This document shows positions 1 through 11,979 of a DNA stretch of 64,000 nt, one piece after another. The stretch spans positions 22,674,237 through 22,738,236 of the forward strand of contig CM043869.1 of NCBI GenBank assembly GCA_023846275.1, written 5' to 3'. The position numbers and the translations under genes were made by a program. Every line of letters begins with the position of its first letter. Position 1 is the first letter of the stretch. This stretch comes from Vanilla planifolia (Eukaryota; Streptophyta; Magnoliopsida; Asparagales; Orchidaceae). The notes beneath the pieces are model-generated. The model did not search any database and had not been told where the DNA came from. It saw nothing but the letters and a program-made list of their open reading frames with translations.

Positions 1-849
1 AGTTGTACCTTTGCAAGCATCCAAAGCTGAAAGTGAGAATTGTGGATGGGAGTAGCTTAGCAGCTGCTGTGATTCTAAATACTATTCCCCAAGACATAAA
101 ACAAATTTTATTTAAAGGCCGCCTTACTAAGGTAGCTTATGCAGTGATTCAGGGCTTATGTTGCAAAGGTGTAAAGGTACAGTCAACTTTTTAATCTTCT
201 TCTTCCTTAAATATCACTCTTTAACTTAAATTTCAATGAAAAGGTAGTAGCAACAAACAAAAATGACTTTGACATGTTGAAAGCATGCATTGAAGAGGAA
301 ATGGAGAACCATCTTGTGCTTTCAAGCAATCACAAGCCTCAGGTAGTCCAATATCCATTACTTAGAGACAGATATAGCCATATTCATCTCTGGTAAGGGG
401 ATGTTTATTAGCCATGTTTACAGGTCTGGTTGGTTGGAGATGAAATAGATGACACAGAGCAAAGGAAGGCACCAAAGGCTACAATATTCATACCATTTTC
501 ACACTTTCCTCCAAAGGAAGTCCGCAAAGATTGTATTTATTACACTACTCCAGCCATGAAGATTCCAAATGAGTTGCAGAACATGCACTCCTGTGAGGTA
601 AGAAAAGTATTTCTTCAGAACTCGAAATATTTAAGTATGCAATGTACTATTTTGTCTAACTTCTCAATGTACAAGTTGAAATGACAGAACTGGCTTCGGA
701 GAAGGGTAGTGAGTGCATGGCGTGCTGCTGGAATAATTCATGCACTTGAAGGATGGGATGAACATGAGATCGGCGACGCCATTCTTCAGATAGACAAAGT
801 ATGGTCAGCTGCAATTCGACATGGTTTTCGTCCACTGCATCAAGAGTAA
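1..849 (+). CDS. CER1-like aldehyde decarbonylase (alkane-forming), last four exons; 5' part lies outside the window
   Basis: Exons are read as up to 176, 244-342, 424-597 and 688-849, with GT/AG at each junction visible in the window and the reading frame kept throughout (58, 33, 58 and 53 codons plus TAA at 847-849). The first exon begins left of the window, because bases 1-2 finish a Lys codon. The protein is the C-terminal WAX2 domain of the CER1/GL1 family: HPKLKVRIVDGSSLA, then VWLVGDEID, FIPFSHFPP, TTPAMKIPNELQN, HSCENWL and HALEGWDEHE, ending shortly after KVWSAAIRHGF. Family knowledge: CER1 acts in the ER membrane with CER3 and cytochrome b5 to turn very-long-chain acyl-CoA into cuticular-wax alkanes. 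The catalytic His boxes are upstream, so activity cannot be judged here. No stop or frameshift is seen. It could still be a truncated copy, because only the end is visible. Confidence 0.9.
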
Positions 850-1155
850 AAACTGTGTTGCCCATAAGTGTTTAAGGAAGAATTATTAGTAGAAACCCTT
901 CTGGTGTTCAGGTAAAAGAGATGATTTCTAAGTAATTAAGTTATATGTTGATGGAGATTTATTAGAAACGATTCTGCTCAATGGATTTGGAGCTTATTTT
1001 TAAGTAAAACTTTTATATTTTAAATGCTTTGAACAGTAAATTTCTTTAGTTTTGCATATACTTTAATAAGCAGAAGACATTTCCAGGGGAAGACTAATCA
1101 AAGGTGAATATTGATGTGTACATTCTATTACTGAATTGCCTAAAGATTACTTCAA
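1..1155 (+). repeat. Left arm of an imperfect inverted repeat (CER1-like 3' end and 3' flank)
   Basis: The exons, the short introns and about 300 bases after the stop codon match, in reverse complement, the segment 3,960-5,205. Shared 3'-flank landmarks are GTGTTGCCCATAAGT right after the stop, TTAAGTTATATGTTGATGG, the pair TTCCAGGGGAAG / TTCCAGGGAAAG, and the run GTGTACAT(T/A) followed by TACTGAATT. Similarity fades near 1,155. The copies differ by many substitutions and small indels, so the duplication is not recent. Confidence 0.8.
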
Positions 1156-1159
1156 AATT

Positions 1160-2900
1160 ACTAAATCGTTGATTTATTTAAAAGAATTCATTATCTAAAA
1201 ATGTCACATTTGGTTAAAATAAAATAACTTTGAAACCATTGCCATTTGGTTATGAAATACTTAATAGATTATATGCTACACAATCAACATATAAAATTTT
1301 ATTAAGAGGTTGTTTAGATGAGTTGCTTACAATGTTTATCATAAAATCTTCTTTCTTACATCAAGCATATGTTACATATCCCCCTTTATTTCTAATGTTG
1401 AGAATTTCCAGCTATAGACTTTCATGTACTTAAGAGTAATCCTATCAATGTACCATATGCTTCCACTTGCTCCTATGTTGAGACACATATATAAGACATT
1501 GATTTTAAAAAGGTTTCAACACCAAAATAAATTTAGGTGAATAATTAGGGTAAATGCTCTTTGAAACAAGCTTATAAATTGAGTTATATGATCTAGTTAG
1601 CAAAATAATGATAAGTGGCTTTAGGAAATGACTCTTATAAGAAGACAAAAAGGAATTCCGTCATGAAAATCAATGCAAAATGATTAAAAGAAATTGAAAT
1701 GAATGCAAATCACAATGCATGTTTATGCATATCAAAATGGATTCTTGTGGAGCGGCTTTTACCTTAGCAAGAGACTTCTTTAATTCTTTTTGTTGGTATT
1801 TAGTTCTCCTCTAACAACTTGCACAATTTTTAAATAGCTTCCTATACCATGTAACTTTTCACTTGAAAATACACATTTTCTTCTGTAGTCTAAAATTTTG
1901 TTTTTGGTTTCAAAATAGTTTTACAACTACTCATATTTGAAGAAAAGTTTAGTAAAGACACTTGGAAGTTCTTCAATATTAAATCTTAACATAGCTTTTC
2001 TTATGATGAGTTAGAGTGATCATTACATATGAAATTTATGGCCTCTATTACAATTACTTCTTCATCTAGATTTGATAGGAGTTGGTACACTTGAAGAATG
2101 TCGTCTACTCCATCTTTTCTTTGCTTTTAGAAGAAAATAGTTTTAAAAAACCTCTTTGAAGTTATTGTTACTCCATTTTCAAGATCATCTTCCTCTCATT
2201 AAAAGAATTCGAGGATTCTTCACTTAGGACAACATCATTTTCCTCTCATTAAAAATAGTGCTTGCACATTGATGCACTTTGCATCCCCTATACATTCACA
2301 CACTTTGCAATTCCTACATAGCACTAACATGCATATGCATCGCACACACTCCCCTCACATCCAAATGCTTCTACATACACTGTTGCATGCCTATGCATGC
2401 CCTGTTTGCACAAATAACTCTATCAACTTATCATATGTAGATATCTATATATTGTACATTGTCTTATATACCAATGATGATATACACATATCATATATTA
2501 TAAGCATTTAAAAATGTTACAAAATATTTAAATTAATTTGATGTTATAAGAACATACATAATCACTCAAGATTTTATATAGTAAAGATTTTTTCTTATTG
2601 TTTTTCTATTTTAAATATGAATTTAGAATTCTTACTCAAAATAAATATTAGAAAATCTCTTGTCTAGCATTTCTTTGTGCATGATATAATAGTCAACCAT
2701 TAAATGACAAATGTATACAGAAAGAAATGCAAAAGATATATCATAATTAAAATAGAAGCATGACTTATTAAGAACTTTGTAAATATGAGGATCTTCAACT
2801 TGTTAATGCGTGAGAAATCTAATTTATCATAAAATTCTTCAACTTGCCAAGAATCAATATAAAATCGCTCAGCTTGCCTGGCTTTCTCCTCATCCCTCCT
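1160..2900. other. AT-rich spacer between the convergent CER1-like ends, no gene seen
   Basis: I find no coding frame with recognisable content, no RNA gene and no clear transposon ends. A small block (about 2,180-2,260) contains a short direct duplication around CCTCTCATTAAAA. The right edge, just before 2,944, is a CT-rich stretch that looks like the 5' leader of the gene fragment that follows. Confidence 0.5.
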
Positions 2901-2943
2901 GCACTTCTGCCGCCTCCTCTTCTCTCTTTCTTTCTCTTTCTGA

Positions 2944-3270
2944 ATGGGAGGATGCGCCACCAAGCCCAAGCTGTTGAAGGACGAGGCAGACGCTCCACAA
3001 CCGACCGAGGAGCCCAACTATCCGCTAAGGAACAAGTTGGGGGAGGAAACCGTCGCCGAGGCCACCGACGCCCGTATGTGTATTATCTCGCAAGTAATTT
3101 CAATTCTTGTGCCTTCTTTTGAACCCCGTGCAGTCAACGCTGAAACTAGAATCCTTCTGTAGGCCTAGGAGATCTCTGCGGTCGTGAAGGAGAACAAGGA
3201 CACGGAGAGCGCTTTGGATGCAACAGAGGCGAATGCCGCGCTACAGGCTGAGGAGAAGAATACAAAATGA
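2944..3270 (+). pseudogene. Fragment of a small plant protein starting MGGCATKPK (putative lipid-anchored, function unknown)
   Basis: The first exon opens at ATG 2,944 with MGGCATKPK, a classic N-myristoylation start (Met-Gly) with an adjacent Cys that could be palmitoylated. An acidic, Pro-rich stretch follows. A donor GTATGTG follows at 3,074. After about 90 bases a second acidic stretch (EISAVVKENKDTES and on to EEKNTK, stop TGA 3,268-3,270) resembles the Glu/Lys-rich tail of such proteins. I recall plant proteins with this N-terminus but cannot assign a function. The two parts do not join in one frame through an obvious acceptor: the acceptor CAG at 3,131-3,133 runs into TAG at 3,160, and the second part itself begins with Ala-stop. 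A CT-rich leader (about 2,885-2,940) precedes the ATG. I read it as a truncated, decaying copy lying between the two CER1-like 3' ends. Confidence 0.55.
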
Positions 3271-3959
3271 AGCAGTAATTCTTTATTTGCAATCTTTCAT
3301 ATCTTCCCTTTTTAATCCCTTTTGTCTATTTTCTAGAAGTATTAATATAAAATAAAGATAATTCTAACATAAAAAAGTAAAAATTGTGTCCAAAAAATAA
3401 TATGTTTACTCAATATTGTAACGTGATTACATGCAGTTCAATTGCTCAATGAAAACTCTGCTACGCGATGGACTACAGAACAGGCAAGATGATAGTTTTA
3501 TTTGCAAAACTTCTATGTTGGTTTAGATCTTGTACTGAAAACATGGTTCTCCTTTTCTTCTCTGATGATGACAACTACAACATGGCATAATGATCATCGA
3601 CCCAATATTAACAAATCATTCTCACTGCCAACCACATTGTAAACTTTGTTGGCCAATTGATTCTACGTTCTCTTCTCCTCTTCCATGGCATATAACATAG
3701 TTTTCTTTGATCACCATGACATTTATTAAGTTCCCACAGTGTCGATTTCCTCCTAGCTACCAAAACCACGACACTTTATGCCTCAGCTTCATTTGTAAGA
3801 CTTTTAACTCCATGATACAAAAGTATAACTTGTCAATCAAATGGTTGTAATAGGTGTGGAATTGCATAGTCAGTGGAGCAACTCATACATAATCTATTCA
3901 GCTTTAACTCAGTGGCAAGCTAGAAGTAATGTTACAAGCTAAACTTTTCTTAAATAAAT
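3271..3959. other. No recognisable gene
   Basis: AT-rich sequence after the gene fragment. I see no coding frame of note and no repeat ends. The inverted-repeat arm begins at its right edge. Confidence 0.5.
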
Positions 3960-5205
3960 TAAGGATCCATGAATCTTGAAATAATCTTTAGATAATTCAG
4001 TAGTAATATGTACACATTGATTTTCACTTTTCCATGAGACTTTCCCTGGAAATGTCTTTTGCTTCTTGAGGCATATATGAAACTAAAGAAGGTACAATGT
4101 TCAAAACGGTTAAGATATACATAGGATTCTACCACATCTAACTGCAAAATATTTAAAAATTAAAATATAAAACTTTTACATATAAGTAACCTCCAAACCC
4201 AATGGGCAGAGTAGTTTGTAGTAAATCTCCATCAACATATAACTTAATTACTCAAGAATCATCTCCTTTACCTGAACATCAGAAGGGTTTGTATAAATAC
4301 TTATGGGCAACACAATTAGCTACGCTGGATGCAGTGGACGGAAACTATGTTGGATTGCAGTTGACCAAACTTTGTCTACCTCACTCATGTGCATCCCACC
4401 CTTCAAGTGCATGAATTATTCCATCGGCACGCCTTGCACTCACCACCCATCTCGGAAGCCAGTTCTGCCATTTCAACTTGCATGTTAAAAAATTAGACAG
4501 CATATTATGTTGCATGCATAAATATTTCGACTTTTGAAGATATACTTAGCTTACATGAGTGCATGTTCTACCACTCATTTAGGATCTTCATGGCTGGAGT
4601 AGTGTAATAAATGCAATCTTTGCAGACTTCCTTTGAACGAAAGTGTGAAAATGGGATGAACGTTGTAGCCTTTGGCGCCTTCGCTTTGTGTCTCTAGTTC
4701 ATCTCCGACCAACCAGACCTGTAAACATCGCTAATAAACAACACCTTACCCAAGTTGAATATGGCTATATCTGTCTCTAAGTAGTGGATATTGGATTACC
4801 CGAGGCATGTGATTGCTTGAAAGCACAAGATGGTTCTCTGTTTCTTCTTGAATGCTTGCTTTCAACATGTCGAAGTAAATCTTGTTTGCTACTACTATTT
4901 GTTTATTGAAGTTTATGTTAAGAGTGATGTTTTAAGGAAGAAGAGTTTTTCATAACTTTGAAACATGTCTTAATGAATTTTGATCATCAAAGCATTAATT
5001 GTACCTTTACACCTTTGCAACATAAGTCTTGAATCACTGTGTATGCCACCTTAGTAATGTGACCTTTAAACAAAATTTGCTTTATATCTTGACGAATACT
5101 ATTCAGAATCACAATAGTTGCTAGCCTACTCTCATCTACAATTCTCACTTTCAGCATTGGACGCTTGTAAAGGTACAACTTACCAAGCCCATTTGGTTGA
5201 TTTGC
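3960..5205 (-). repeat. Right arm of the CER1-like inverted repeat
   Basis: Reverse complement matches 1-1,155 through exons 7-10, their introns and the 3' flank. The segment around 4,087-4,150 on this arm holds extra sequence not lined up with the left arm. With the left arm it could fold as a hairpin around a 2.8-kb loop if read through. Confidence 0.8.
4319..5205 (-). pseudogene. CER1-like pseudogene exons 7-10 (WAX2 domain)
   Basis: Exon 7 (5,205-5,005, 67 codons) is open: acceptor TTTTTAG, then ANQPNGLGK, LYLYKRPMLKVRIV and on to CCKGVK, donor GTAC. Exon 8 (4,895-4,800) is one codon shorter than in the + copy, and the base pair before it reads TA rather than AG. Exon 9 (4,718-4,555) begins VWLVGDE like the + copy. 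It then loses a net five bases within the first 20 codons, has TGGTAG in place of a Leu-Gln pair late in the exon, and loses the end of the exon up to the donor. Exon 10 starts NWLPRWVVSA. After GWDAHE it has a deletion of about 17 bases that puts TGA at 4,383-4,381, removing the last 25 or so residues. All parts have clear counterparts in 1-849. Confidence 0.85.
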
Positions 5206-6682
5206 CTAAAAATTATCATCATTCAACAATATGCACATTTTCCCAAAATCATAACATTCAGTATTCAGTTAAGGTTTGCTTTCATGCACAAGGAGCTCAC
5301 CTGAGTTAATACATTCATGCAACTTTCGTTTGATATGAATGTAAGTAAACTTATCATAAGCAAACCTATCCATCAATTATGTCAATTACTAATTAACATT
5401 TTCTTTTCATAGCAATATATGATTGATTGGAACCTTTTTGTTTGTGTAATTGAAGCAAAATCTAGTCCTCATTTGTTATGGATTCGAGTTTTTGGTTTGT
5501 AAAAGTAAAAAACATTATTCTAGTGGTGCGCTCTCAACTACTTAAAGATACACCTCTTAAATTGTAGATGCACATCTTAGACAACTATTGCGGTATATAC
5601 AAGATACTTTCAATCACAAAGAAAACAGAAAAATTATGAAACCATGCACAAGGGAACAATAGATTTAAGGACTTACATGAAAAAATTAGAGTGAATAAAA
5701 ACCATAACCATTCTTAAGAATATTTTCATTAAGACTTAAAAATATAACATAACTAATGACTGCATTCTTAAAGTGGTAATGCCATAACTCTTTGAATAGC
5801 CTAGAGAGAGGATGATTTGTCCACACTCATTGTTGTATATCATAGTTAAAATGCAGGGAATTGTTTGAGTCTTCCTTCAAAACATGAAGTTTACAAGCAT
5901 GAAAAGAGATAAGGGGAGTAAAAAAACGAGGTTAGAAATTTTAAATCTATGTTTCTTTTCCTTTATTAGTGATGCTTTAGGTTCATAATATTATGTTTGT
6001 ATGTGTTTTATCACTATAAACATATGTACCAATCATATGGAATAATGTTGTGTTGTATATATGTGTATGAATTTATTGGACTCACATAAACTAATATTCT
6101 ATACCAAACCTTAAACTTTTGCACACATAAAAGTGCACATTATACTATGTCCATTATATATTAAAGTAGTTTTGAGATATTCTATAATATTGCTAAGTGT
6201 AAGACCAAAGAAGTCTTATTGCATAGTGGTTACATGTGTTGTACATCGAAACCTTGTTTAATTAGTTTTTATTTAGTGCTAGTTTTGGATATTCCAAAAT
6301 AAAATTTTAATTATAAAAATATTTATTTTAAGATAATAAAATTTAATTGTTTTTTAGCAATTGAGATCTATTATTATTCTTTTATTATATTTTTTTATAG
6401 TTAAAAAAACTATCATTATAGTATATAATTATTATTTTTTATTTTCTAACTATATAGTTAAAGTTTAATTTATTCAAATATTTTAAAATAAATATATTTT
6501 AATACAATATTATAAAAAATATATTTTTAATAATAATTAAAAATAATATTGTTTAAACAACTTTTTATTATCAACTTGTAATATCCAATAATAAGCTAAG
6601 TAGTATACTAAATCACTATTTTATAAACGAATATATACTTTATGTGGGTGAGGAAAAATGTAGTTTGTGCTTATGTGCAAAC
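5206..6682. other. Intron 6 of the CER1-like pseudogene, AT-rich filler
   Basis: No gene or transposon end is recognised. The stretch 6,290-6,610 is almost pure A/T with many short self-complementary runs. It looks like simple AT-rich filler rather than a defined element. Confidence 0.45.
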
Positions 6683-7518
6683 CTGATTGTAGAGTCTTAA
6701 TGTTAGAACTTTGACTCCCTTATCGTCCGCCTCAAAGATAGTCTTCTCAATCAAGCCATTGATAGCCTCCTTCTGTGATGATAGCCCATTTTGTGCAACA
6801 AACGATGATCACATGATTGATTACCTACTAATCCAGATGCATACTATCTCTTCAAGTATGAGGTGAATTTCTTACTTGGAAACTGAATCTTGATATAAAC
6901 AATGTTTGCATTTTGAGATCCTTTAGCTTATTTCTCTCCATAATGAAGTAGGAATTGTAAAACCAGGTTAGTGTGAAAGACACCCAAGCCAGTGGCTTTG
7001 TATGGTCTAGATGCCAACGATGTCAACCCAAGCCGTAGATTATATATGGATGGTAAGGTTGAGGGATGTGTTAGGTGAACAACTTCTATTGTTTCCTCCT
7101 TTCCTTTCAATGAGATTTCATAGAGCTCATTTTATGATTTGTTCATTGTGTTGTACGAGTAATCGTAGAACGGCATGAACAAAGAGTAGTTTGTACGAAA
7201 TTGAGTGTGATGAAGTGAATGAAACATGTATTATGAGAGGTATTACCAAGAATTATTTAACATGTCGAGAAACCTGATGATTGAGGATCGATACTTACGT
7301 GAGAGTGTACATGAGGTACTTAAGTAGAGGGAATGTAGAAAAGAGCCATTTTGGAACCAACTCAAAGTTGCAATGTCTCGTATTGTTCATGAATTCAATG
7401 TATGAAATGTATCCTAGAAATTGCATTATTGATGCCTTCACCATAAATGGTGTGCTAAGCAGTGGGATGGAGAACAGAGCAAAGTAGACAATGTGCTCTG
7501 CGAAGGGATGAATCACAG
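6683..7518 (-). pseudogene. CER1-like pseudogene exons 4-6 (third His box and central region)
   Basis: Exon 4 (7,518-7,299) reads SVIHPFAEHIVYF, then EFMNNTRHCNFELVPK, donor GTAAGT. Exon 5 (7,225-6,876) begins FHSLHHTQFRTNYSLFMP, holding the HxxHH box, and later KGKEETIEVVHLTHPS and SLASRPY. Where the acceptor AG of exon 5 is expected the sequence reads AT. TAA at 7,134-7,132 interrupts the frame shortly after the His box. Past ASRPYKA the frame changes: the family's Trp-rich loop is partly missing, and the homologous text resumes in another frame as LTWFYNSYFIMERNK, ending FSFQ with donor GTAAG. Exon 6 (about 6,793-6,683) reads EAINGLIEKTIFEADDKGVK and ends NQ with donor GT; its acceptor AG is not visible. 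Confidence 0.85.
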
Positions 7519-10500
7519 CTGCAATTAATATGAGAATCAAGCATTAGGTGATCTTTCAAGAAATTGTTAAATTTAATACATAAAACATTTCAGAAGGTAT
7601 TTTTGGATGAGAAGTTCGCATAAGCTGAACAGCAATGACACCAAATTATGTTGTTCAGCGTATCATAAAAAACCATAGTGATGATTGATTTGATGTTGTG
7701 CTAAACCTTGTTTGCAACTGCAGCACCTAGTGCACAATAAAGGATACAACTCTCCAGAAGCTTTATTCTAGAAATTTGATGTGTTATTGCAATGCAATTA
7801 TGGAGGGAGTCATTTTTAAAAGTAGAAGAGGTTGCAATAAAGTTATACGATAAACAATAATTATAACTTGAATGCAAGCAACAAAAGGAAATTACACTAA
7901 TTAGCAAGTAAAACAGTATAATTAGTTGGACATTAGGAATAAACCCCAAAAGTGAAATTGGTTGACACACTTGTTAAGAAGTGGAGCCTGATTATTGATA
8001 TGAAAGCTCACATGAATTTAGTCAATTTCATTTGCTAAGTCGTATTAGATGGGTGCCCTGTTATGGGAGAGTAGAAGGCACATCCTTACAAGGAATTGTG
8101 AATGGCATTGTGAGCATAGCACTTTAGTCATTACACATAAATATATTGTGGCATTTTATGACTAAAGATTCATTTTACAGCAAAACTGGTGGCTGCTACT
8201 AACAATACATCACCGAGAGGTAGTCTCTTCACTAAATATTCTTTCAATTAGCTATCTTAAACCCATCACCTTTTGAAAAGTAACTTATAAAATACTTATC
8301 CTTTAAAATAATAGTTTTATTTGACTTTTGAAAAATTTTGGCAATATTATTTTTATATTCTTTTGTTATTATGAAGTATTGGATGTAGTGTTGCATGAGA
8401 CAACTTGTCTGTATCACGTTTGGAATTTCTAGCCTAAAATCATTGTCAACTTTTTTTATGGAGCTCTCTTTTTTATGCATTTTGATGATGTTTAATACCC
8501 TTATCATTATCACTTGATCATCTTATTTTGGCTGCATGTTGCTATCCTTTGCTGATATATACTATACTACTCTTTCTATTTATTAAGGTTTGGATGGTAA
8601 ACTTTCTTGTTAACCCAATTATTCTTCTTACTCTTATTGTTGGACATGTGTCAACCATATATCTTCATGCCATGGTCATGTGGTCTCATCTTACTTTTAT
8701 GATGGTCTACTTAGTTCTAATACTCTCAAGTTGCTTAATGCAATCACCCCACACGGGCTTGTCTATTCAACGTCTCTGCTTGGTTGAAGGCCACTTTCCT
8801 TTCATTCACGTAAGCTCTTTTCTTTTCTATCTTCTTGTCTAGAACAGGTCATTGCACCCGGATCTTAGTTCTAGTTGTTCTTAGGCAAAGTTGGCCTTAT
8901 TGTCCCTCAATGAGCCTCCTAGCTATCTTCAACTAAGTATTGCACCTAGTTTGGTTACCCATCCAACCACTACCTTCATATCTTTCATGATACAAAAATT
9001 TAAATGATTATTTAAGATTGATGGATTTCTAACTAATATGTCAATCTTAAGTTTATCCTAGTCTATCACTTGTCTCATTGGCCGCTTTCACCAACACATC
9101 ACCTCATCTCCCTCTTGCTTATATAAACCGATCTTTAACAAAAAAATGCAACCTAATTCCAAATCTACATAATGGCATTTTTAAACTTTCTTGTGTACTC
9201 TGCCTACTAATTGATTATTGTCCTCATTTGTTGTGCATGTTATTCTTTGTTTTCACCCTCTCTTTTTTGTTTGTTTTTTAACTTGACATGGAATGTTCTT
9301 AGACACATATAAAAGATCAGTTCTTTCTTGTAAACTTTGTAAAGACTAACTATAACATCAAAATTATAGTGTTTTTATTCAAAGTTTTCCTTTTTAGATC
9401 TAAAGATGGACTGTCATAGAAATATCAAATCTAAACTTGGATTTGATCCTCTTGTCACCATGAAGGAGCAAAGCATTTGTTGCTTCATCATTTTACTAGA
9501 CTACATCACTCAAGAGTTTCAAAATCTCAACAATTAAATGGTATATTGGATGCACCTTCTAATAGAGTCCATCAATTCACTTGCTAAGTGCAACTAAGTC
9601 CTTTGGTCATACATCCTCTATTATAGCTAAGCACCATTGTTGGTGGCCATTAGTCAACACATTCAAGTGCTCGTTGTAATGATTCCCCTCTCCAACCTAT
9701 TGTCATCATTGTTCCAAATGATTAACCTACTTTAATTATCCTTTAGCAAATGTACCTACAAGTAGCCATCATCCAATAGTCTATAGCTCAACAAGTGGCC
9801 AAGGCTTCTACTTGAGTAAAGGAAAGCCTCTCCCCTTTGGAGCCTTCTTCTATAGTCTCCTAAAACTCCCAAGGGACATGTTGTCGCTTACCTAAGTAGC
9901 CAATTAGGCACACCAACACGACCTTTTTCCTTTTCTTCAGAATTATCAACCAAATGAGGATCACAAAGATGAGTGCCATTGTTATCTTTTTATCAACTAG
10001 CATTCTTCTCTTTTGCTCCTTAACTTATCGATAGCTTGTCAATTGGTTGACTGTACTTTTAGAATCCTCTAAACATTTGATATCACCACCAATTCAGATT
10101 ATCATTTGATTGGATTCAATGGATCATCGATTTTTTGTCCTACTAGGGGGGTTTTAATGCAGGCTCTTTTCATGGTCACTAAAAGCTATTGTGCAAGACT
10201 GATACTAGTAATTGTGAATTAGGTCAATTTGATCCTTCAATTAAGTTTGGTGAGAGTTTGTGATATACTTCACCATTATTAACTACATGAATAAATAAGG
10301 CCAAGAGCACTTGGATGTAGTATTAAAGTGAAAATTTTTAAAAGACTATTAAATATTTTCAAGTGTTCTTCTTTTGACCATTATATTGCAATGTAAGATG
10401 ATGAGTTGAGCAAGGAATTGCACTTAGTGCCCCTCTAAAATAACTTGACATGCGAACCTCTTAGGTCTTTAATTGAGCTTGCTCATGAATACATCCCTCT

Positions 10501-11950
10501 GAGGAGAACATTTGCTTAATGAAACAACCTTGTCTCTACAAGTCACCATAAGCCACATCTAAGTGCAAAGATCGAGTTGGTCTGTCCTTCTTATTTGAGC
10601 CGACATCTAGTTGCATTGCCCAGGAATGCGCGGTATACATCGAGGAAATTTTGTTAACTTTGTAAAAGCTATAGTTATGACCGTGATGAAATAATGAGGA
10701 TTTTTTCCTCTTATGATCAAAACTATAGGCCACATTGATTTGGAGTGATATTATTCATTCGATGAGGACCAGGGCTACATAACAACTAAGTTTTAGAAGC
10801 ATAACTAGGTCATCAATGATCTCGTCTAGTTTTGCAACTTGAGCAAATTTCATGCTCGAACTATCCTCGACTAGCCCCTTATCAAGAAGTGATGTCTAGC
10901 CATATAATTAGCCATCAAACCAAGTTCCTCCTAAACGAACAATGGTCTTTGTGGAAATGATCAGAATAGCTATTAGAAAGATCATCTTTGATGCAACAAT
11001 TGACCATGATAGTAGCAAAAATGACTTCCTTAAAACTAGCTAGCCAAAAATTTGGCCTTAGCTCTAACATCTTTGGTTGCTCAGGTGATTCCAATGACTC
11101 TAAAGTAGTTGTCCACTTAATAGAATCTTATAGTAAATCATATGGCCCATTTGGTGTTGGCTTCTCTTTAGATCATTAACATGTCTATGATAGGTATAAG
11201 GTCATTATGGAAGATTCTTCGAATATTTCACAATGAAGGTATATCCTTTATTTACTTTAAATGTGGGTTGTTGGACTATTTTACCTCCATTTGCCCTCTT
11301 GGGCTTGCCTATCCTTGGGCATTAGGAGAATGCATGGTAGTGTGCCTTTACATGGCCACTCCAATCCTATTATCACCATACCTAACTTGGTTGTGTGGCT
11401 TCTTCCACTACCACCTACCCCTTCCTTATCCTCCACCCATGCTTTAGCTATGGTAGAGGCCCCCCTTTCCTTAATTTGCCAAGCTCTGCCTCTTTTCCTA
11501 CGGAAGAGTAGCTTAGACTATGGATGCTTGTCCAATTATAGCATCATAGGGGTAGCTTGAGGGCAATGCCTTGTCTCTTACCATGTCACAATTCCATTGA
11601 TAAGGCTTTGGCCTAGAACAATGCCTGGTCAATTGGAGCATATACCTCATGGACTACTAGGGTGACACAAGTCTTCCCAATTGACAAAAACACCTTGATA
11701 GCCTCCTTTGGGATTGTTACCGTGGCTTCCTGAAGGTGCTCCCCCCTCCATGCAGAGCAGTTTTAGGTGGTTTAGGGGTAGTTTTGGTGCTCCCTAGGCT
11801 TTGGGGATTGAGGCCATTGGTGAGTTATCTTTTATGGTCCCTAATACCCTTGTCTTGGCCCTTGTCATCCACCAGCTTGCCCTTAGGTTTGAGCGTGATC
11901 ATTGTGCGAGGGAGTCCTCATCCTTCTCCAACTATAAGTGGGGGAAGCAT
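7519..11950. other. Left part of intron 3 of the CER1-like pseudogene, no identified gene
   Basis: Several short frames exist (for example 8,528-8,842 and 11,181-11,560), but none shows a domain I recognise and none has supporting context. The stretch 8,850-11,950 is less AT-rich than its surroundings and is probably old transposon sequence. I could not assign it to a family. It lies entirely between exons 3 and 4. Confidence 0.4.
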
Positions 11951-11979
11951 GTTATAGAGGGCAAAGAAAGATTCTTTAT

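Noticed and set aside
6290-6610. AT-rich stretch as a possible matrix-attachment site or origin
   Set aside because: Only base composition supports it; no defined motif or repeat was seen.
8528-8842. Hydrophobic 104-codon frame as a membrane protein
   Set aside because: Pyrimidine-rich DNA gives hydrophobic codons by chance; no family match or gene context, and it lies in an intron of the pseudogene.
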